A model generated the notes under the pieces. That model did no database searches. It was not told where the DNA came from and saw nothing but the letters and a program-made list of their open reading frames with translations. Below, piece by piece: positions 44,811 through 54,430 of a DNA stretch of 64,000 nucleotides. The first letter of the stretch is position 1. Every line of letters begins with the position of its first letter. Position numbers and translations under genes: made by a program. Origin of the DNA: Rhodococcus sp. OK519 (GTDB taxonomy: Bacteria > Actinomycetota > Actinomycetes > Mycobacteriales > Mycobacteriaceae); contig NZ_QAOW01000001.1 of NCBI RefSeq assembly GCF_003051005.1, positions 124,001 through 188,000 of the forward strand, in the 5' to 3' direction.

Positions 44811-46418
44811 TCAGTGCATCCCGACGGCGCCTTCGGCGGGCAGGTCGCCCTTCTTGGCGCGAACCAGGATCATCACGATCGGGCTGATGACGAGGATGAG
44901 CGCACCCGCCCAGCCGAACGCGTGGGCGTAGCCCGACACCTCGGTGCCGAACACCCAATCCATGACCTTGCCGACGAAGTCCTGCGCGGGCGCCGGCATG
45001 GCCGCGATCTGCTCGGCCGTGAGCGGCGTCGCGTTGGCCAGGTCGGTGGGGATTGCGTCGGCGGGGAAGCCGGGCGGGGGAGTGGGCGCCGGGTTGTCCG
45101 CCTGGAACGCGCTCTTGGCAGAGGCGTACACCGTGGTGAACAGCGCCGTGCCCAGTGCGCCGCCGATCTGCAGCGTGGCGTTCGCGAGGGCGCTCGCGGC
45201 GCCGGCGTCGTGGTTGGGGACGCCCAGCAGTGCCAGGTTCTGCATCGGCACCATCAGCAGGCCCAGGCCGAAACCGAAGATCGCCAGACCGGGGAACACG
45301 TGCGTCCAGTAGGAGGTGTCCACCTCGATCTGGGTGAGCAGGAACAGCCCGACGGCCGCGAAGATCGGTCCGACGACCATGAGCGGCTTGGGCCCGATGC
45401 GGGTGGTGAGCTGCGCCGCGATGGTGGACGCGATGACGATGAAGAAGGCCATCGGCAGCGAACCGACACCCGACATGACCGGGCTCAGGCCCATCACGAT
45501 CTGCAGATAGAACGTCAGGTACAGCGTGCCGCCGAGCAGCGCCGCACCGACCAGCGCCGAGCCGATGAACGCCGCGCCGCGGTCACGATGCCACGGAACG
45601 CTGAGCGGCAGAAGCGGGTTCGCCGACTTCTTCTCCACGAGCACGAACGCGACGAGCGCGAGCAGGCCGATGCCGATGAACACCAGCGTCTGCGTCTCGA
45701 GCCAGCCGTGCTCGGCCTTGGTGAAGCCGTACACCAGCGAGCCCAGGCCGATCGCGATCAGAACGGTGCCCGGCAGGTCGTAGCTGGTGTCGCCGTGCGC
45801 CTTGGTCTCCTTGACGATGGGGAGCGTCACCGCGATCGCGAACAGCGCGACGGGGATGTTGACCAGCAGGCACCAGCGCCAGTCGACGTACTGCGTCAGC
45901 ACACCGCCGAGCAGCAGGCCGATCGCGGCGCCGCCGCCGGAGATCGCACCGAACACGGCGAACGCCTTGGCGCGCTCCTTCTCCCCGACGAACGTCGTGG
46001 TGAGGATCGCCAGCGCAGCCGGCGCGAGCAGCGCCGCGAACACACCCTGACCGGCGCGGGCGGCGAACAACTGCATCCCGGTCTGCGCGAAGCCGCCGAC
46101 GGCCGACGCCACCGCGAAGCCCGCCATGCCGACCATGAACGAGCGCTTACGACCCCAGAAGTCGGCGATGCGACCACCGAGCAGCAGCAGCGCGCCGAAC
46201 GCCAGCGCGTAGGCGGTCACGACCCACTGCCGGTCCAGGTTGCTGATGCCCAGGTCCTTCTGGGCGTCGGGCAGCGCGATGCTCACGATCGTGCCGTCGA
46301 GGACGACGGTGAGCTGTGCCAGCGCGACGATGCACAGCACCAGCCAGCGGCGTTCGTGATTGGGATTGTCGTTTACGGGGGCGTCGGGACGCGAGGTCGC
46401 CTGGACGTCTTGGGACAT
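44811..46418 (-). CDS. MFS drug exporter, EmrB/QacA (DHA2) family, second copy
   Basis: 535 residues from ATG 46418 with AGGAA upstream; the frame extends further but without signals. Fourteen transmembrane helices; motifs LDGTIVSIALPDAQKDLGI, WVVTAYALAFGALLLLGGRIADFWGRKR and GQGVFAALLAPAALAIL. Close paralogue of the exporter at 16.4-17.9 kb, but with no adjacent TetR gene. A long extracellular loop near the C-terminus (ADNPAPTPPPGFPADAIPTD) is specific to this copy. The gene is convergent with the quinone reductase. Confidence 0.92.
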   Translation of the reverse strand: MSQDVQATSRPDAPVNDNPNHERRWLVLCIVALAQLTVVLDGTIVSIALPDAQKDLGISNLDRQWVVTAYALAFGALLLLGGRIADFWGRKRSFMVGMAGFAVASAVGGFAQTGMQLFAARAGQGVFAALLAPAALAILTTTFVGEKERAKAFAVFGAISGGGAAIGLLLGGVLTQYVDWRWCLLVNIPVALFAIAVTLPIVKETKAHGDTSYDLPGTVLIAIGLGSLVYGFTKAEHGWLETQTLVFIGIGLLALVAFVLVEKKSANPLLPLSVPWHRDRGAAFIGSALVGAALLGGTLYLTFYLQIVMGLSPVMSGVGSLPMAFFIVIASTIAAQLTTRIGPKPLMVVGPIFAAVGLFLLTQIEVDTSYWTHVFPGLAIFGFGLGLLMVPMQNLALLGVPNHDAGAASALANATLQIGGALGTALFTTVYASAKSAFQADNPAPTPPPGFPADAIPTDLANATPLTAEQIAAMPAPAQDFVGKVMDWVFGTEVSGYAHAFGWAGALILVISPIVMILVRAKKGDLPAEGAVGMH

Positions 46419-46590
46419 GCAGTTCCTACCGAATCGGGGGCACGGACGTCTGTCGCGGCCGAACGTAGCGACGCTACCGGCGAACTCGATCCTGCTGCAA
46501 TCGAATTCGGGGGCATCGTCGGAATCGTCACAACCGACGCCGCAAGTCTTGCCACGGGCGCGAAACTGTGAGCACTCGCGCGTCGGGCTG

Positions 46591-47283
46591 TCAGTCCTGC
46601 GGCCGCAGATCCAGCGCACCCAGCAACGGGATCGCGGGTTCGGCGTCGTCGGCCGTCCCCGGCTGCGCCTTGAGTTTCGCGAACTCGTCGTTGAGTCGCT
46701 CCATCTTGATGTCGAGCCGGTGCGCGGTCTCGGCCGCCTCGGTGAGCTCGGCCAGCAACTCGGCCGGCACCGCGCGGTTGAACTTGTAGTAGATCTTGTG
46801 CTCGAGGCTGGCCCAGAAATCCATTGCGATGGTGCGAATCTGGAGCTCGATCGGCACCCGTTGCACCCGATCACTCAGGTACACCGGCACCTCGACGATC
46901 AGGTGCAGGCTCTTGTAGCCGTTGGGTTTGGGGTTGGCGATGTAGTCCTCGACCTCGCGCACCTCGATGTCCGGCTGACCGGTGATCATGTCGGCGATGC
47001 GGTAGGTGTCGGAGATGAAGCTGCACGTGATCCGCACCCCGGCGATGTCGAGGATGTTCTCGCGCACGTCGTCGATCGTGAGGGGGCAGTCGATGCGCTG
47101 CGCCTTCCGGATGATGCTCTCGGGCGACTTGAGCCGCGAGGTGACGTGCTCGATGGGGTTGTAGAGGTTGATGTGGGTGAACTCGTCCTCGAGGGTGTTG
47201 ACCCGGGTCATCAGCTGAGCGATGCCGAACCGGTAGGTCATCATGAAACGGGAGAAATCGGTTCGGAGTTGCTCGGGGTCCAC
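46591..47283 (-). CDS. small RelA/SpoT-type (p)ppGpp synthetase
   Basis: 230 residues from GTG 47283 (VDPEQLRTDFSRFMM). Only the synthetase domain is present: no HD hydrolase, TGS or ACT domain. Motifs: DIAGVRITCSFISDTYRIAD, VEDYIANPKPNGYKSLHLIV, VPIELQIRTIAMDFWASLEHK, the pattern of small alarmone synthetases (RelP/RelQ class). It transfers pyrophosphate from ATP to GDP/GTP. The C-terminal coiled-like segment (AETAHRLDIKMERLNDEFAKL) could mediate tetramer formation. It is monocistronic by position. Confidence 0.88.
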   Translation of the reverse strand: MDPEQLRTDFSRFMMTYRFGIAQLMTRVNTLEDEFTHINLYNPIEHVTSRLKSPESIIRKAQRIDCPLTIDDVRENILDIAGVRITCSFISDTYRIADMITGQPDIEVREVEDYIANPKPNGYKSLHLIVEVPVYLSDRVQRVPIELQIRTIAMDFWASLEHKIYYKFNRAVPAELLAELTEAAETAHRLDIKMERLNDEFAKLKAQPGTADDAEPAIPLLGALDLRPQD

Positions 47284-47309
47284 GACACCAGTGTGCCATC
47301 GGTCGGAAA

Positions 47310-47879
47310 TCAGAAGTCGGGCTGGATTCGCAGGGTCTCGATCGTGGTGGCCAGGCCGTCGTACTGGGTCACCAGCAGGCAGAACTCGACGAGCCGGCGG
47401 TCGTCGAGGTGCGCGGCCAGCGTGGCCCACGTCGCGTCGTCGACGTTCCTGGTGCCGACCAACTGGTCGGTGGCCGCCAGCATCGCGCGGTGCCGCGGCG
47501 CCCAGTCGGGATCGCTGGGGCCGACGAGGATGCGGTCGAGGATCTGCGGGGTGATCCCGGCCCGGCGGCCGAGCCGGATGTGGTGATCCATCTCGTAGCG
47601 GGATTCCCGCAGATGCGCGACGCGCAGGATCACCAGTTCGATCTCGAACCGCGACAGCTTGGTGCCGGGCAGCAGCATCAGCACCCCGGAGTAGTGCAGC
47701 CAGCCGCGGAACAGCCCGCCGGTGCGGCCGAGCGTGCTGAACAGCTTCGCGTCCCTGGTCCGCGATCCGAGCGAGAGCGCCCGCCAGGTGGCCCAGTTGA
47801 CCGGCCCGAGTTCCTTGAATCGCCCCGGCGCGATGCGCGGCGTGGTGTGGTTGCCCGTCTTCTCGTCGTACGCGGTCAC
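47310..47879 (-). CDS. carboxymuconolactone decarboxylase (AhpD-like) family protein
   Basis: 189 residues from GTG 47879, overlapping the SDR stop by 4 bases. The all-helical core reads FEIELVILRVAHLRESRYEMDHHIRLGRRAGIT, followed by WAPRHRAMLAATDQLVGT and LVEFCLLVTQYDGLATTIE. The AhpD CxxC pair is absent, so it is not a peroxidase of that type; related proteins act with steroid and aromatic catabolic genes. Coupled to the SDR, presumably in the same pathway. Confidence 0.82.
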   Translation of the reverse strand: MTAYDEKTGNHTTPRIAPGRFKELGPVNWATWRALSLGSRTRDAKLFSTLGRTGGLFRGWLHYSGVLMLLPGTKLSRFEIELVILRVAHLRESRYEMDHHIRLGRRAGITPQILDRILVGPSDPDWAPRHRAMLAATDQLVGTRNVDDATWATLAAHLDDRRLVEFCLLVTQYDGLATTIETLRIQPDF

Positions 47880-48760
47880 TCGGTCTCCCCGGTTCGCTTC
47901 GGCAGTTCGGTGGTGAGCCGGGCGTGCTCGGCCCGGGCGGCGTCGAGGGCTGCGGCCATCCTGGGCTGCGGGCGCAGCTCGATCAGTCGCTGGGCGACCA
48001 TGCGCAGCCGCATCATCGGCGCCACCCACCTCGGCGCGTAGATCCGACGGGCGCGCTGGGCGATACCCCGCTCGAACGCGTCGACCCCGACCGACCGGGG
48101 CGCGACGCGGGTGAACGGGCCCAGTCCCTTGATCTGGCCGGCGGCCTCGGTGCCGAAGCCGATGGTGGTCATGTCGGTGTCGACCTCGGCGAGGTACCCG
48201 ACACCCACCCGCAGCCCCTGGTGCCGCGTCTCGATGCGCAGCGTGTTGCCGAGCGCCTCCACGCCGGCCTTGGTCGCGGCGTAGGCGCCCATCAGCGGCA
48301 GTTGCACGCCGGCCGCGGCGGACGCGACCATGAGCACGTACCCGCCGGGGTGCGCGACGAGGGGCCCCGTCGTGCGCACGGTGTTGTAGGCCCCGATCAG
48401 GTTCACCTCGACGGTCCGCAGCATGACATCCGGGTCGCCGCCGAGTAGCGGAAGCTGTGCTGCGACACCGGCATTGACCACCACGACGTCGAGTCCGCCC
48501 AGCTCGTCGGCCAGCGCGGCGACCGCGTGCTCCACCTGCCCGAGGTCGCGGACGTCGCACACCTGCCACGGGGCGCCGCCGCACATGGTGGCGACCTGCT
48601 CGAGCAGTTCGGGTTCGAGGCCGAGCAGTGCGACACGTGCGCCGCGGGCGTGCAGGCGCCGCGCGAGTGATGCTCCGATGCCGCGGGCCGCCCCGGTGAT
48701 CAGCACGCGTCGACCCTCCAGGCGCTGCTCGAGCGCCTGTCTCGTCCCTGTTCGTGCCAT
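47876..48760 (-). CDS. short-chain dehydrogenase/reductase
   Basis: 294 residues from ATG 48760. Classical SDR: RVLITGAARGIGASLARRL (TGxxxGIG), NAG in VVVNAGVAAQLP, catalytic Ser in LMVASAAAGVQLP, and MGAYAATKAGVEAL (YxxxK). NAD(P)-dependent oxidoreduction of an alcohol or ketone; the longer C-terminus (RMVAQRLIELRPQPRM) resembles lipid/steroid-type actinobacterial SDRs. It is divergent from the TetR regulator, so likely a target. Confidence 0.9.
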   Translation of the reverse strand: MARTGTRQALEQRLEGRRVLITGAARGIGASLARRLHARGARVALLGLEPELLEQVATMCGGAPWQVCDVRDLGQVEHAVAALADELGGLDVVVVNAGVAAQLPLLGGDPDVMLRTVEVNLIGAYNTVRTTGPLVAHPGGYVLMVASAAAGVQLPLMGAYAATKAGVEALGNTLRIETRHQGLRVGVGYLAEVDTDMTTIGFGTEAAGQIKGLGPFTRVAPRSVGVDAFERGIAQRARRIYAPRWVAPMMRLRMVAQRLIELRPQPRMAAALDAARAEHARLTTELPKRTGETE

Positions 48761-48867
48761 CGCGACTCCCACCCACCCTCGGTTACCGCACAGTAGGAAA
48801 AACGCTAACACCGCTGCTCGGATCTGTCGGTGAAGGCGGCAGGCCATGTACGATTTCGGGCGTCAAG

Positions 48868-48880
48868 CAAGCGTTCGATC
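48868..48880. promoter_or_regulatory. 13-bp site shared with the ABC-operon promoter
   Basis: CAAGCGTTCGATC here is repeated in reverse at 49789-49801, directly beside the palindrome upstream of the ABC operon. It lies between the SDR and TetR starts. Probable site for the TetR protein in both promoters. Confidence 0.55.
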
Positions 48881-48926
48881 GGGATGGGTCGACACTGCAT
48901 CCGGTACCGACGAGGGGAGACGTCAG

Positions 48927-49691
48927 GTGGCATCGACCCGACGAGAAGAAATTCTATTCCACGCAGCGAAGCTGTTCAGCGAGCGTGGCGTCGCGGGCAC
49001 CACCGTGCGGGACATCGCCGACGAGGTCGGCATCCTGTCCGGCAGCCTCTACCACTACTTCGGATCCAAGGACGCGATCGTCTTCGAGATCGTGATCGCG
49101 TTCGTCGACGATCTCAACGAGCGATACGAGGCCGCGCAGGTCCCGGGCGAAACCGGCCGGGAGCGTCTCGACCACATGGTGGCCGTCTCGTTCGAGGCCG
49201 CCGCCGATCACCCCTTCGCCACCGAGATCTATCAGAACGAGAGCGCCCTGTCGTCGCAGCCCGAGGACAGTCCCATCTCCGCGGCGGTCCGACGCGCCCA
49301 CGACTACTGGGCCGAGGCCATCGCGCGAGGCGTCGAGTCGGGTGAGTTTCGCACCGACATCGATCAGCAGCACTTCCACCGCATGCTCCGTGAATCCGTC
49401 TGGTCGACGGTGCGATTCAACCGCGCCTCGCTCGCCCGTGACGCCGAGCGCCTGCGGCACGACCTCATCGCGGTGTTCCTCGACGGGTTCGCGGCCGGTG
49501 GCCCGGCGGGCTCGGCCTCGGCCAAGGCAGCGCCCGGGCCGGTGCGCCGGACCGAGGTGGAGGAGCGTGCCGCCGCCGCCGTCGCACCCGTCGTGAGTGC
49601 CGCGGCCGAATCCGAATACGACGATCTGCGGCGCGACGTGCGAGAACTCAAGGAAGCGATCCGCGAACTGCGCCTGTTGCGGGAGAACTGA
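48927..49691 (+). CDS. TetR-family regulator with C-terminal coiled coil
   Basis: About 254 residues; GTG 48927 (VASTRREEILFHAAKLF) follows GAGGGGAG and starts directly before the HTH: ERGVAGTTVRDIADEVGILSGSLYHYFGSK. The pattern matches the KstR2-like group that controls acyl-CoA and steroid catabolism. Residues about 225-254 (YDDLRRDVRELKEAIRELRLL) form a coiled coil not usual for TetR. It lies between an SDR/AhpD-like pair and the ABC-CoA-ligase operon; matching sites in both promoters make it their likely regulator. Confidence 0.85.
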   Translation: MASTRREEILFHAAKLFSERGVAGTTVRDIADEVGILSGSLYHYFGSKDAIVFEIVIAFVDDLNERYEAAQVPGETGRERLDHMVAVSFEAAADHPFATEIYQNESALSSQPEDSPISAAVRRAHDYWAEAIARGVESGEFRTDIDQQHFHRMLRESVWSTVRFNRASLARDAERLRHDLIAVFLDGFAAGGPAGSASAKAAPGPVRRTEVEERAAAAVAPVVSAAAESEYDDLRRDVRELKEAIRELRLLREN

Positions 49692-49766
49692 AACCGCATA
49701 TCACCGCTCGATCCGCCCCGCGTTGACTTCCCGATGTGACGCGGGGCATACTCCTGTCGCGCAAAG

Positions 49767-49801
49767 TCAATCAAGCACTTGCTTGATTGATCGAACGCTT
49801 G
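49767..49801 (+). promoter_or_regulatory. TetR-type operator before the ABC importer operon
   Basis: TCAATCAAGC (49767-49776) and GCTTGATTGA (49781-49790) are a perfect 10-bp inverted repeat with a 4-base centre. The adjoining GATCGAACGCTTG (49789-49801) is the reverse of the 13-mer at 48868-48880. Confidence 0.75.
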
Positions 49802-49828
49802 AAGGTCGGCGTGAGACGGGAGTCGGTT

Positions 49829-51022
49829 GTGAGAATCGGAAGGGTCGTCGCTGCGGCGGTGGCCGCCGCAGTGGCAACGCTGGGCGTCGCGGGATGCGGG
49901 TCTGCGGGTGAGATGTCGCCCGACGAGATCGTCATCGGGCTCGACGAGGACTCGACGGGCCCGGGCGCGTCGTACAGCACGATCGCCGGCAGCACCGTCC
50001 GCCTCGCGGTCGACCTCCTCAACGCCGACGGCGGGATCAACGGCAAGCCGGTGCGCCTGGTGGTCGAGAACGACGAGTCCAGCCCCACCAAGACGCCGTC
50101 GATCATCCGCAAGCTCGTCGATCACGGCGCGAGCGCAGTCCTGCTCGCCACCGGATCGGGATCGGTGATCCAGGCCAAGTCGGTGCTGCAGCAGTCCGAG
50201 ATCCCGGCGATCGCGCCCGTCGTGCTGTCCGACGCGTTCGCGAACAAGCCCGACAACGGCTACTCGTTCATGATCCCGAACTCCCTCAAGCAGTACGCCG
50301 AGGTGTACTGCGGTGCGTTCGAGAAGATGGGCTACAAGACGCTCGGCATTCTCGGTGACGCCAGCGCCTCGATCGACGGCATCATCAAGACCCTGCGGCC
50401 CGCGCTCGAGAAGTGCGCCACCGTGACCGCGGTCGAGAAGGCGCCCGTCGACGCCGCCGACCTCACCGCGCAGGCCTCTCGGGTCACCGGCACCAAGCCC
50501 GACGCGATCCTCGTCGCCAGCATCGGCGGCCACTTCGAGATCCTCGCGCACAACACGCTCGCGAAGATCTACCCTGCCGCGCAGCGCTTCTCGCTCGCGT
50601 CGATCGGCAACCAGCCCAAGTCCTGGGCGCTGGCCGACCCGGGCGCCCTCACCGGCATGGTCTACATGGGCAGCCTCAGCGCGAACAATCCGCGCACCGC
50701 CGAGTTGACCGAGAAGATCCGCCAGGTCAAGGGTGCCGACTACCAACTCACCGCGTACGACGCGCAGGCCTACGACGCCGTGATGATGCTGAAGCGCGCC
50801 CTCGAGATCGCCGGCGACCACACCGACCGCACCAAGGTGCGCGACGCGCTGCAGCAGGTCTCGGGTGTGCCCTCGACGTTCGGGCAGGAGGGGCTGACGT
50901 TGTCGTACGGCCCCGACGACCATCTCGCCCCCGACAGCCTGTGTGGCCTGGTGCTGGTCGAATTCGGCGCCGACAACAAGCCGGCCGGTCCGTGGGCGTC
51001 CTACCAGCCCCCGTGCGGCTGA
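49829..51022 (+). CDS. substrate-binding lipoprotein of a branched-chain-type ABC importer
   Basis: 397 residues; GTG 49829 (VRIGRVVAAAV) with GGGAG six bases upstream is preferred to GTG 49808 or the earlier start. Lipobox LGVAGCG at residue about 20. A periplasmic-binding fold type I follows (EIVIGLDEDSTGPGASYSTIAG, LLNADGGINGKPVRLVVEND, LLATGSGSVIQAKSVLQQ). The ligand is unlikely to be an amino acid: the last gene of the operon is an acyl-CoA ligase. It is the first gene of a six-gene unit. Confidence 0.88.
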   Translation: MRIGRVVAAAVAAAVATLGVAGCGSAGEMSPDEIVIGLDEDSTGPGASYSTIAGSTVRLAVDLLNADGGINGKPVRLVVENDESSPTKTPSIIRKLVDHGASAVLLATGSGSVIQAKSVLQQSEIPAIAPVVLSDAFANKPDNGYSFMIPNSLKQYAEVYCGAFEKMGYKTLGILGDASASIDGIIKTLRPALEKCATVTAVEKAPVDAADLTAQASRVTGTKPDAILVASIGGHFEILAHNTLAKIYPAAQRFSLASIGNQPKSWALADPGALTGMVYMGSLSANNPRTAELTEKIRQVKGADYQLTAYDAQAYDAVMMLKRALEIAGDHTDRTKVRDALQQVSGVPSTFGQEGLTLSYGPDDHLAPDSLCGLVLVEFGADNKPAGPWASYQPPCG

Positions 51023-51037
51023 CGAAGGAGAGAACGG

Positions 51038-51913
51038 ATGACTGACCCTCAACTCTGGCTTGCCGCCCTCGAGATCGGCGCCTTCTTCTCGCTCATCGCC
51101 CTCGGTATGTATCTCGTGGTGGTGGGTGCGGACTTCTTCAACTTTGCGATGGGCCCGTACGCGATGGCTGCGGCGATGGCGTGCAGCTTCGTCGTCGTCG
51201 ACCACGGTGTACCACTGTGGCTCGCCCTGCTGCTGGGCCTGGCTGTCGGCATGGCGCTGTCGGTGATCACCGAGAAGCTCGTCGTCCAGCAGGTCCAGAA
51301 GCGTTCGGGCCGTGGCGAACTGCCCGCGCTGGTCGCCGTCACCGCGGTGCTGTTCGCAGTGCAGCAGTTGGCCGGCACCATCTTCGGCCGCACTCCGCTG
51401 CCCGGCCAGAAGCTCTTCGACTTCCAGCCGGTCACCGTCGCCGGTGCCACCGTCGACAGTTCGTCGATCGTCCTGATCGTCGGCACCGCGGTCGTGTTCG
51501 TCGCGGTCGGCCTGTGGCTGCAGGCGTCACAGACCGGTCGTCTGCTGCGCGCCGTGGGCGACAACCCCGAGGCCGCGCGGGTTCTCGGTCTGCCGGTGAA
51601 CAAGGTCCGCCTGGTCGCGTTCACCGTGGCCGGACTGATCGCCGCGATCGCCGGGTTGCTGTTCGCACCCAAGGCAGGCGTGCAGTTCACGAGTGGATTG
51701 TCGTGGACGCTCACGGCCTTCATCGCGCTCGTGATCGGCGGCACCGGACGCAGTTGGGCGCCGTTGATCGGCGGCCTGCTCCTCGGGTTCGTCCAGGTGT
51801 TCGCGCCGTACTACTTCGGTGCCAGCGCCGCGCAGACCGCGATCCTGCTGATCGCATTGGTGTTCTTCGCCTTCCGGCCGGAGGGCATGTTCTCGAGGAA
51901 GGTCCGCGTCTGA
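51038..51913 (+). CDS. ABC importer permease, LivH type
   Basis: 291 residues, ATG 51038 after AAGGAGAG. Eight or so helices and the LivH-type loop LLRAVGDNPEAARVLGLPVNKVRLVAFTVAG (EAA-like ATPase contact), then GLSWTLTAFIALVIGGTGRSWAPLIGG. The stop TGA overlaps the next ATG by one base. Confidence 0.9.
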   Translation: MTDPQLWLAALEIGAFFSLIALGMYLVVVGADFFNFAMGPYAMAAAMACSFVVVDHGVPLWLALLLGLAVGMALSVITEKLVVQQVQKRSGRGELPALVAVTAVLFAVQQLAGTIFGRTPLPGQKLFDFQPVTVAGATVDSSSIVLIVGTAVVFVAVGLWLQASQTGRLLRAVGDNPEAARVLGLPVNKVRLVAFTVAGLIAAIAGLLFAPKAGVQFTSGLSWTLTAFIALVIGGTGRSWAPLIGGLLLGFVQVFAPYYFGASAAQTAILLIALVFFAFRPEGMFSRKVRV

Positions 51914-52953
51914 TGTCGACCCTCACGTCACCCCCGCCGGAGACGGCCGCGTCGGCGAGGTCCACGCGAACCCGCCGCTCGCTCACCAATATTGCGGTCG
52001 AGGCCGGCATCACGCTCGTCGTCGTCACCGCCGTGCTGCTGTGGATGGGGCCCAGCCTGTACCGGCAGGACCTCGTGTTCCTGGCCGCGACGTACTCCCT
52101 GATCGCACTGGGCATGTACATCCCGTTCGTCATGGCCGGTTCGCTGTCGATGGCGTACAGCGCCTACGCCGCGATCGGTGCGTACGGGGTCGCCCTGATC
52201 TCGGTGAAGACCGGGTTGTCCATGTGGTGGGGCTGGATCATCGGTTCCCTCGTCGCGGCGGTGGTCGCGGTGATCCTGGCGCTCGCGACGCAGAAGCTGT
52301 CCGGCTTCTATCTCGCCGCCGTCACCTTGCTGTTCGGAATCGCGTTCGAGCACTGGCTCATCGACGGCCCCAGCTTCACCGGCGGCTCGGCCGGCATCTC
52401 CGGGGTCGAGGCCGTATCCCTGTTCGGTTGGCAGCCGCCGCGATACGCGCTCGTCGTGCTCGCGATTCTGTTCGTCTGCCTGATCGCGGTGATCGTCGAC
52501 CGGCTCCGGAAGTCGGTGTGGGGACTGACCCTGCGTGCGGCGCGGGACAACAAGAATGCCGCGCGGTCGTCGGGCGTCAACCCGGCGCACCTGACGGTGA
52601 TCGCCCTCGCGATCGGCGCGGCCATCGCGTCGACCGGCGGTTCGCTGTTCACCGTGTCGGTCCAGGCGGTCACGCCCGAGACCTTCACGCTCAGCATCGT
52701 GTTCCTCGCGATCTTCATGCCGATCATCGGCGGGCGCAACAGCGCGTGGGGCGCTCCGCTGGGTGCGCTCATCGTGGTGATCGTGACGCTCAACATGCCC
52801 GGCTACCAGGGCAGCGGGGAACTGCTGCTCGCCATCGCCGTGCTCCTGATCCTCGTCGTCGCGCCCGGCGGCGTGATCGGCTGGGCCGGTACAGCGTTCG
52901 CCAAGGTCACCGGCCGCGGCGGCTCGAACCAGCGAGGAAGTGATCGGTCGTGA
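51913..52953 (+). CDS. ABC importer permease, LivM type
   Basis: 346 residues from ATG 51913. The N-terminus is hydrophilic, then about ten helices. LivM signature: YSLIALGMYIPFVMAGSLSMAYSAYAAIGAYG, and the ATPase-contact loop LTLRAARDNKNAARSSGVNPAHL. Forms a heterodimeric channel with the LivH-type partner. Overlap of 4 bases with the ATPase gene. Confidence 0.9.
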   Translation: MSTLTSPPPETAASARSTRTRRSLTNIAVEAGITLVVVTAVLLWMGPSLYRQDLVFLAATYSLIALGMYIPFVMAGSLSMAYSAYAAIGAYGVALISVKTGLSMWWGWIIGSLVAAVVAVILALATQKLSGFYLAAVTLLFGIAFEHWLIDGPSFTGGSAGISGVEAVSLFGWQPPRYALVVLAILFVCLIAVIVDRLRKSVWGLTLRAARDNKNAARSSGVNPAHLTVIALAIGAAIASTGGSLFTVSVQAVTPETFTLSIVFLAIFMPIIGGRNSAWGAPLGALIVVIVTLNMPGYQGSGELLLAIAVLLILVVAPGGVIGWAGTAFAKVTGRGGSNQRGSDRS

Positions 52954-53720
52954 GCGTGCTGCTCGAGGTCTCCGGCCTCACCAAGAACTACGGCGGCGTT
53001 CGCGCCGTCGACGACGTCTCGTTCACCGTCGCCCCCGGCGAGGTGGTCGGTCTCGTCGGCCCCAACGGCGCCGGCAAGACGACGCTGGTGGACTGCATCT
53101 TCGGTACCCAGAAGGCGGACGCGGGCACTGTGCGACTGGACGGCCGCACGCTGACCGGTGCGAGCGAGAAGCGGGCGCGGCAGGGGTTGTCGCGTACCTT
53201 CCAGCATCCGCAGTTGGCACTGGAACTGACTGCGGTCGAGAACATCGTGCCGGCCCTGTACGGCCGCCGGATGCGGACACCACTGCATTCGCTGTGGTGG
53301 GCGCTCAATGGGCCGTTCGAGAATTGGGACGCCACTGCGGACCGGGCGCGCGCAGTCGCGCACGAGTACGCGATCGACGACACCACGAGCGAGTGCGGCG
53401 AGCTGAGTCTCGGTGGGCAGCGTCTGGTCGAGGTGGCCCGCGCGATGGCGACGGATCCGCAGGTGCTGCTGCTCGACGAGCCGTTCGCAGGCGCCGACCA
53501 CACCGGCATCGCGGCGATCGCCGGTGCCGTCCGCAAGATCCAGGCGCAGGGACGTGGCGTGGTGCTGGTCGATCACAACGTCGACCTCATCGCCGAACTC
53601 GCGACGACCGTCGTGCTGCTCGACTTCGGTTCGGTCGCCTTCCATGGCGCGCCCGCCGAATGTCTCGCGAGCGACGCGATGCGTGAGGTCTACTTCGGGG
53701 CAGGAGAGGAAGTGTCATGA
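52950..53720 (+). CDS. ABC importer ATPase, LivG type
   Basis: 256 residues from GTG 52950. Walker A GPNGAGKTTLV, Q-loop region SRTFQHPQLAL, ABC signature LSLGGQRLVEVARAM, Walker B VLLLDEPFAG, switch His LVDHNVDLI. The SRTFQ and the LivG-type insert (after ENIVPALYG) are present. Overlaps 4 bases with both neighbours. Confidence 0.92.
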   Translation: MSVLLEVSGLTKNYGGVRAVDDVSFTVAPGEVVGLVGPNGAGKTTLVDCIFGTQKADAGTVRLDGRTLTGASEKRARQGLSRTFQHPQLALELTAVENIVPALYGRRMRTPLHSLWWALNGPFENWDATADRARAVAHEYAIDDTTSECGELSLGGQRLVEVARAMATDPQVLLLDEPFAGADHTGIAAIAGAVRKIQAQGRGVVLVDHNVDLIAELATTVVLLDFGSVAFHGAPAECLASDAMREVYFGAGEEVS

Positions 53721-54430
53721 CCACGCTCGAGGTGACGGGCCTGAGGGTCCGGTACGGATCGGCAGTCGCCGTCGACGACGTCTCGTTCACGGCGCCGTCC
53801 GGAACGGTCACGGCGATCGTCGGCCCCAACGGCGCCGGAAAGTCCAGTCTGTTCGGAGCCGTCTACGGTTCTGTTCGCGGCACCGGACAGGTGAAGGTGG
53901 ACGGCCGCCGCGTCGACGGAATGTCGGCGCTGCAGCGGGTGCGTGACGGCTTCGCCTACGTCCCGCAGGGTCGGCAGCTGTTCATGAAGATGTCGGTGCT
54001 CGAGAACCTCCAGGTGGGCGCCGACCTGATGGGCTTGAAGAAGGACGCCGTCGACTCGGCGTTCGACCGGTTCCCGGTGCTGCGCGATCGATCCCGCAGC
54101 TACGCAGGTGTCCTCAGCGGCGGCGAGCAGCAGATGCTGGTCCTGGGGCGCGCGCTGCTCGCCACTCCGAAAGTGCTGCTGCTCGACGAGATGATGACGG
54201 GCCTGGCGCCGAAGATCGTTGCCGAACTGCGTTCGCTGGTAGCGGGTCTCGCGGCCGAGGGTGTGACGGTGCTCGTTGCCGAACCCGCCCTCGCAGCACT
54301 GAAGTCGGTGGTCCAGCGCGGGTACGTGATGCAGCGCGGCCGGATCGTCGACATCAGGGACGACGCCGATTCTCTCGATGCTGCATACAAGCAGTCGATG
54401 GGCATGTTGGAAGCGAAAGTGGAGCAGTGA
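53717..54430 (+). CDS. ABC importer ATPase, LivF type
   Basis: 237 residues from ATG 53717. Walker A GPNGAGKSSLF, FAYVPQGRQLFMKMSVLENL (LivF-typical Q-loop), signature LSGGEQQMLVLGRALL, Walker B VLLLDEMMTG. In the Walker B the usual D-E-P becomes D-E-M. Coupled to both neighbours by 4-base overlaps. Confidence 0.92.
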   Translation: MTTLEVTGLRVRYGSAVAVDDVSFTAPSGTVTAIVGPNGAGKSSLFGAVYGSVRGTGQVKVDGRRVDGMSALQRVRDGFAYVPQGRQLFMKMSVLENLQVGADLMGLKKDAVDSAFDRFPVLRDRSRSYAGVLSGGEQQMLVLGRALLATPKVLLLDEMMTGLAPKIVAELRSLVAGLAAEGVTVLVAEPALAALKSVVQRGYVMQRGRIVDIRDDADSLDAAYKQSMGMLEAKVEQ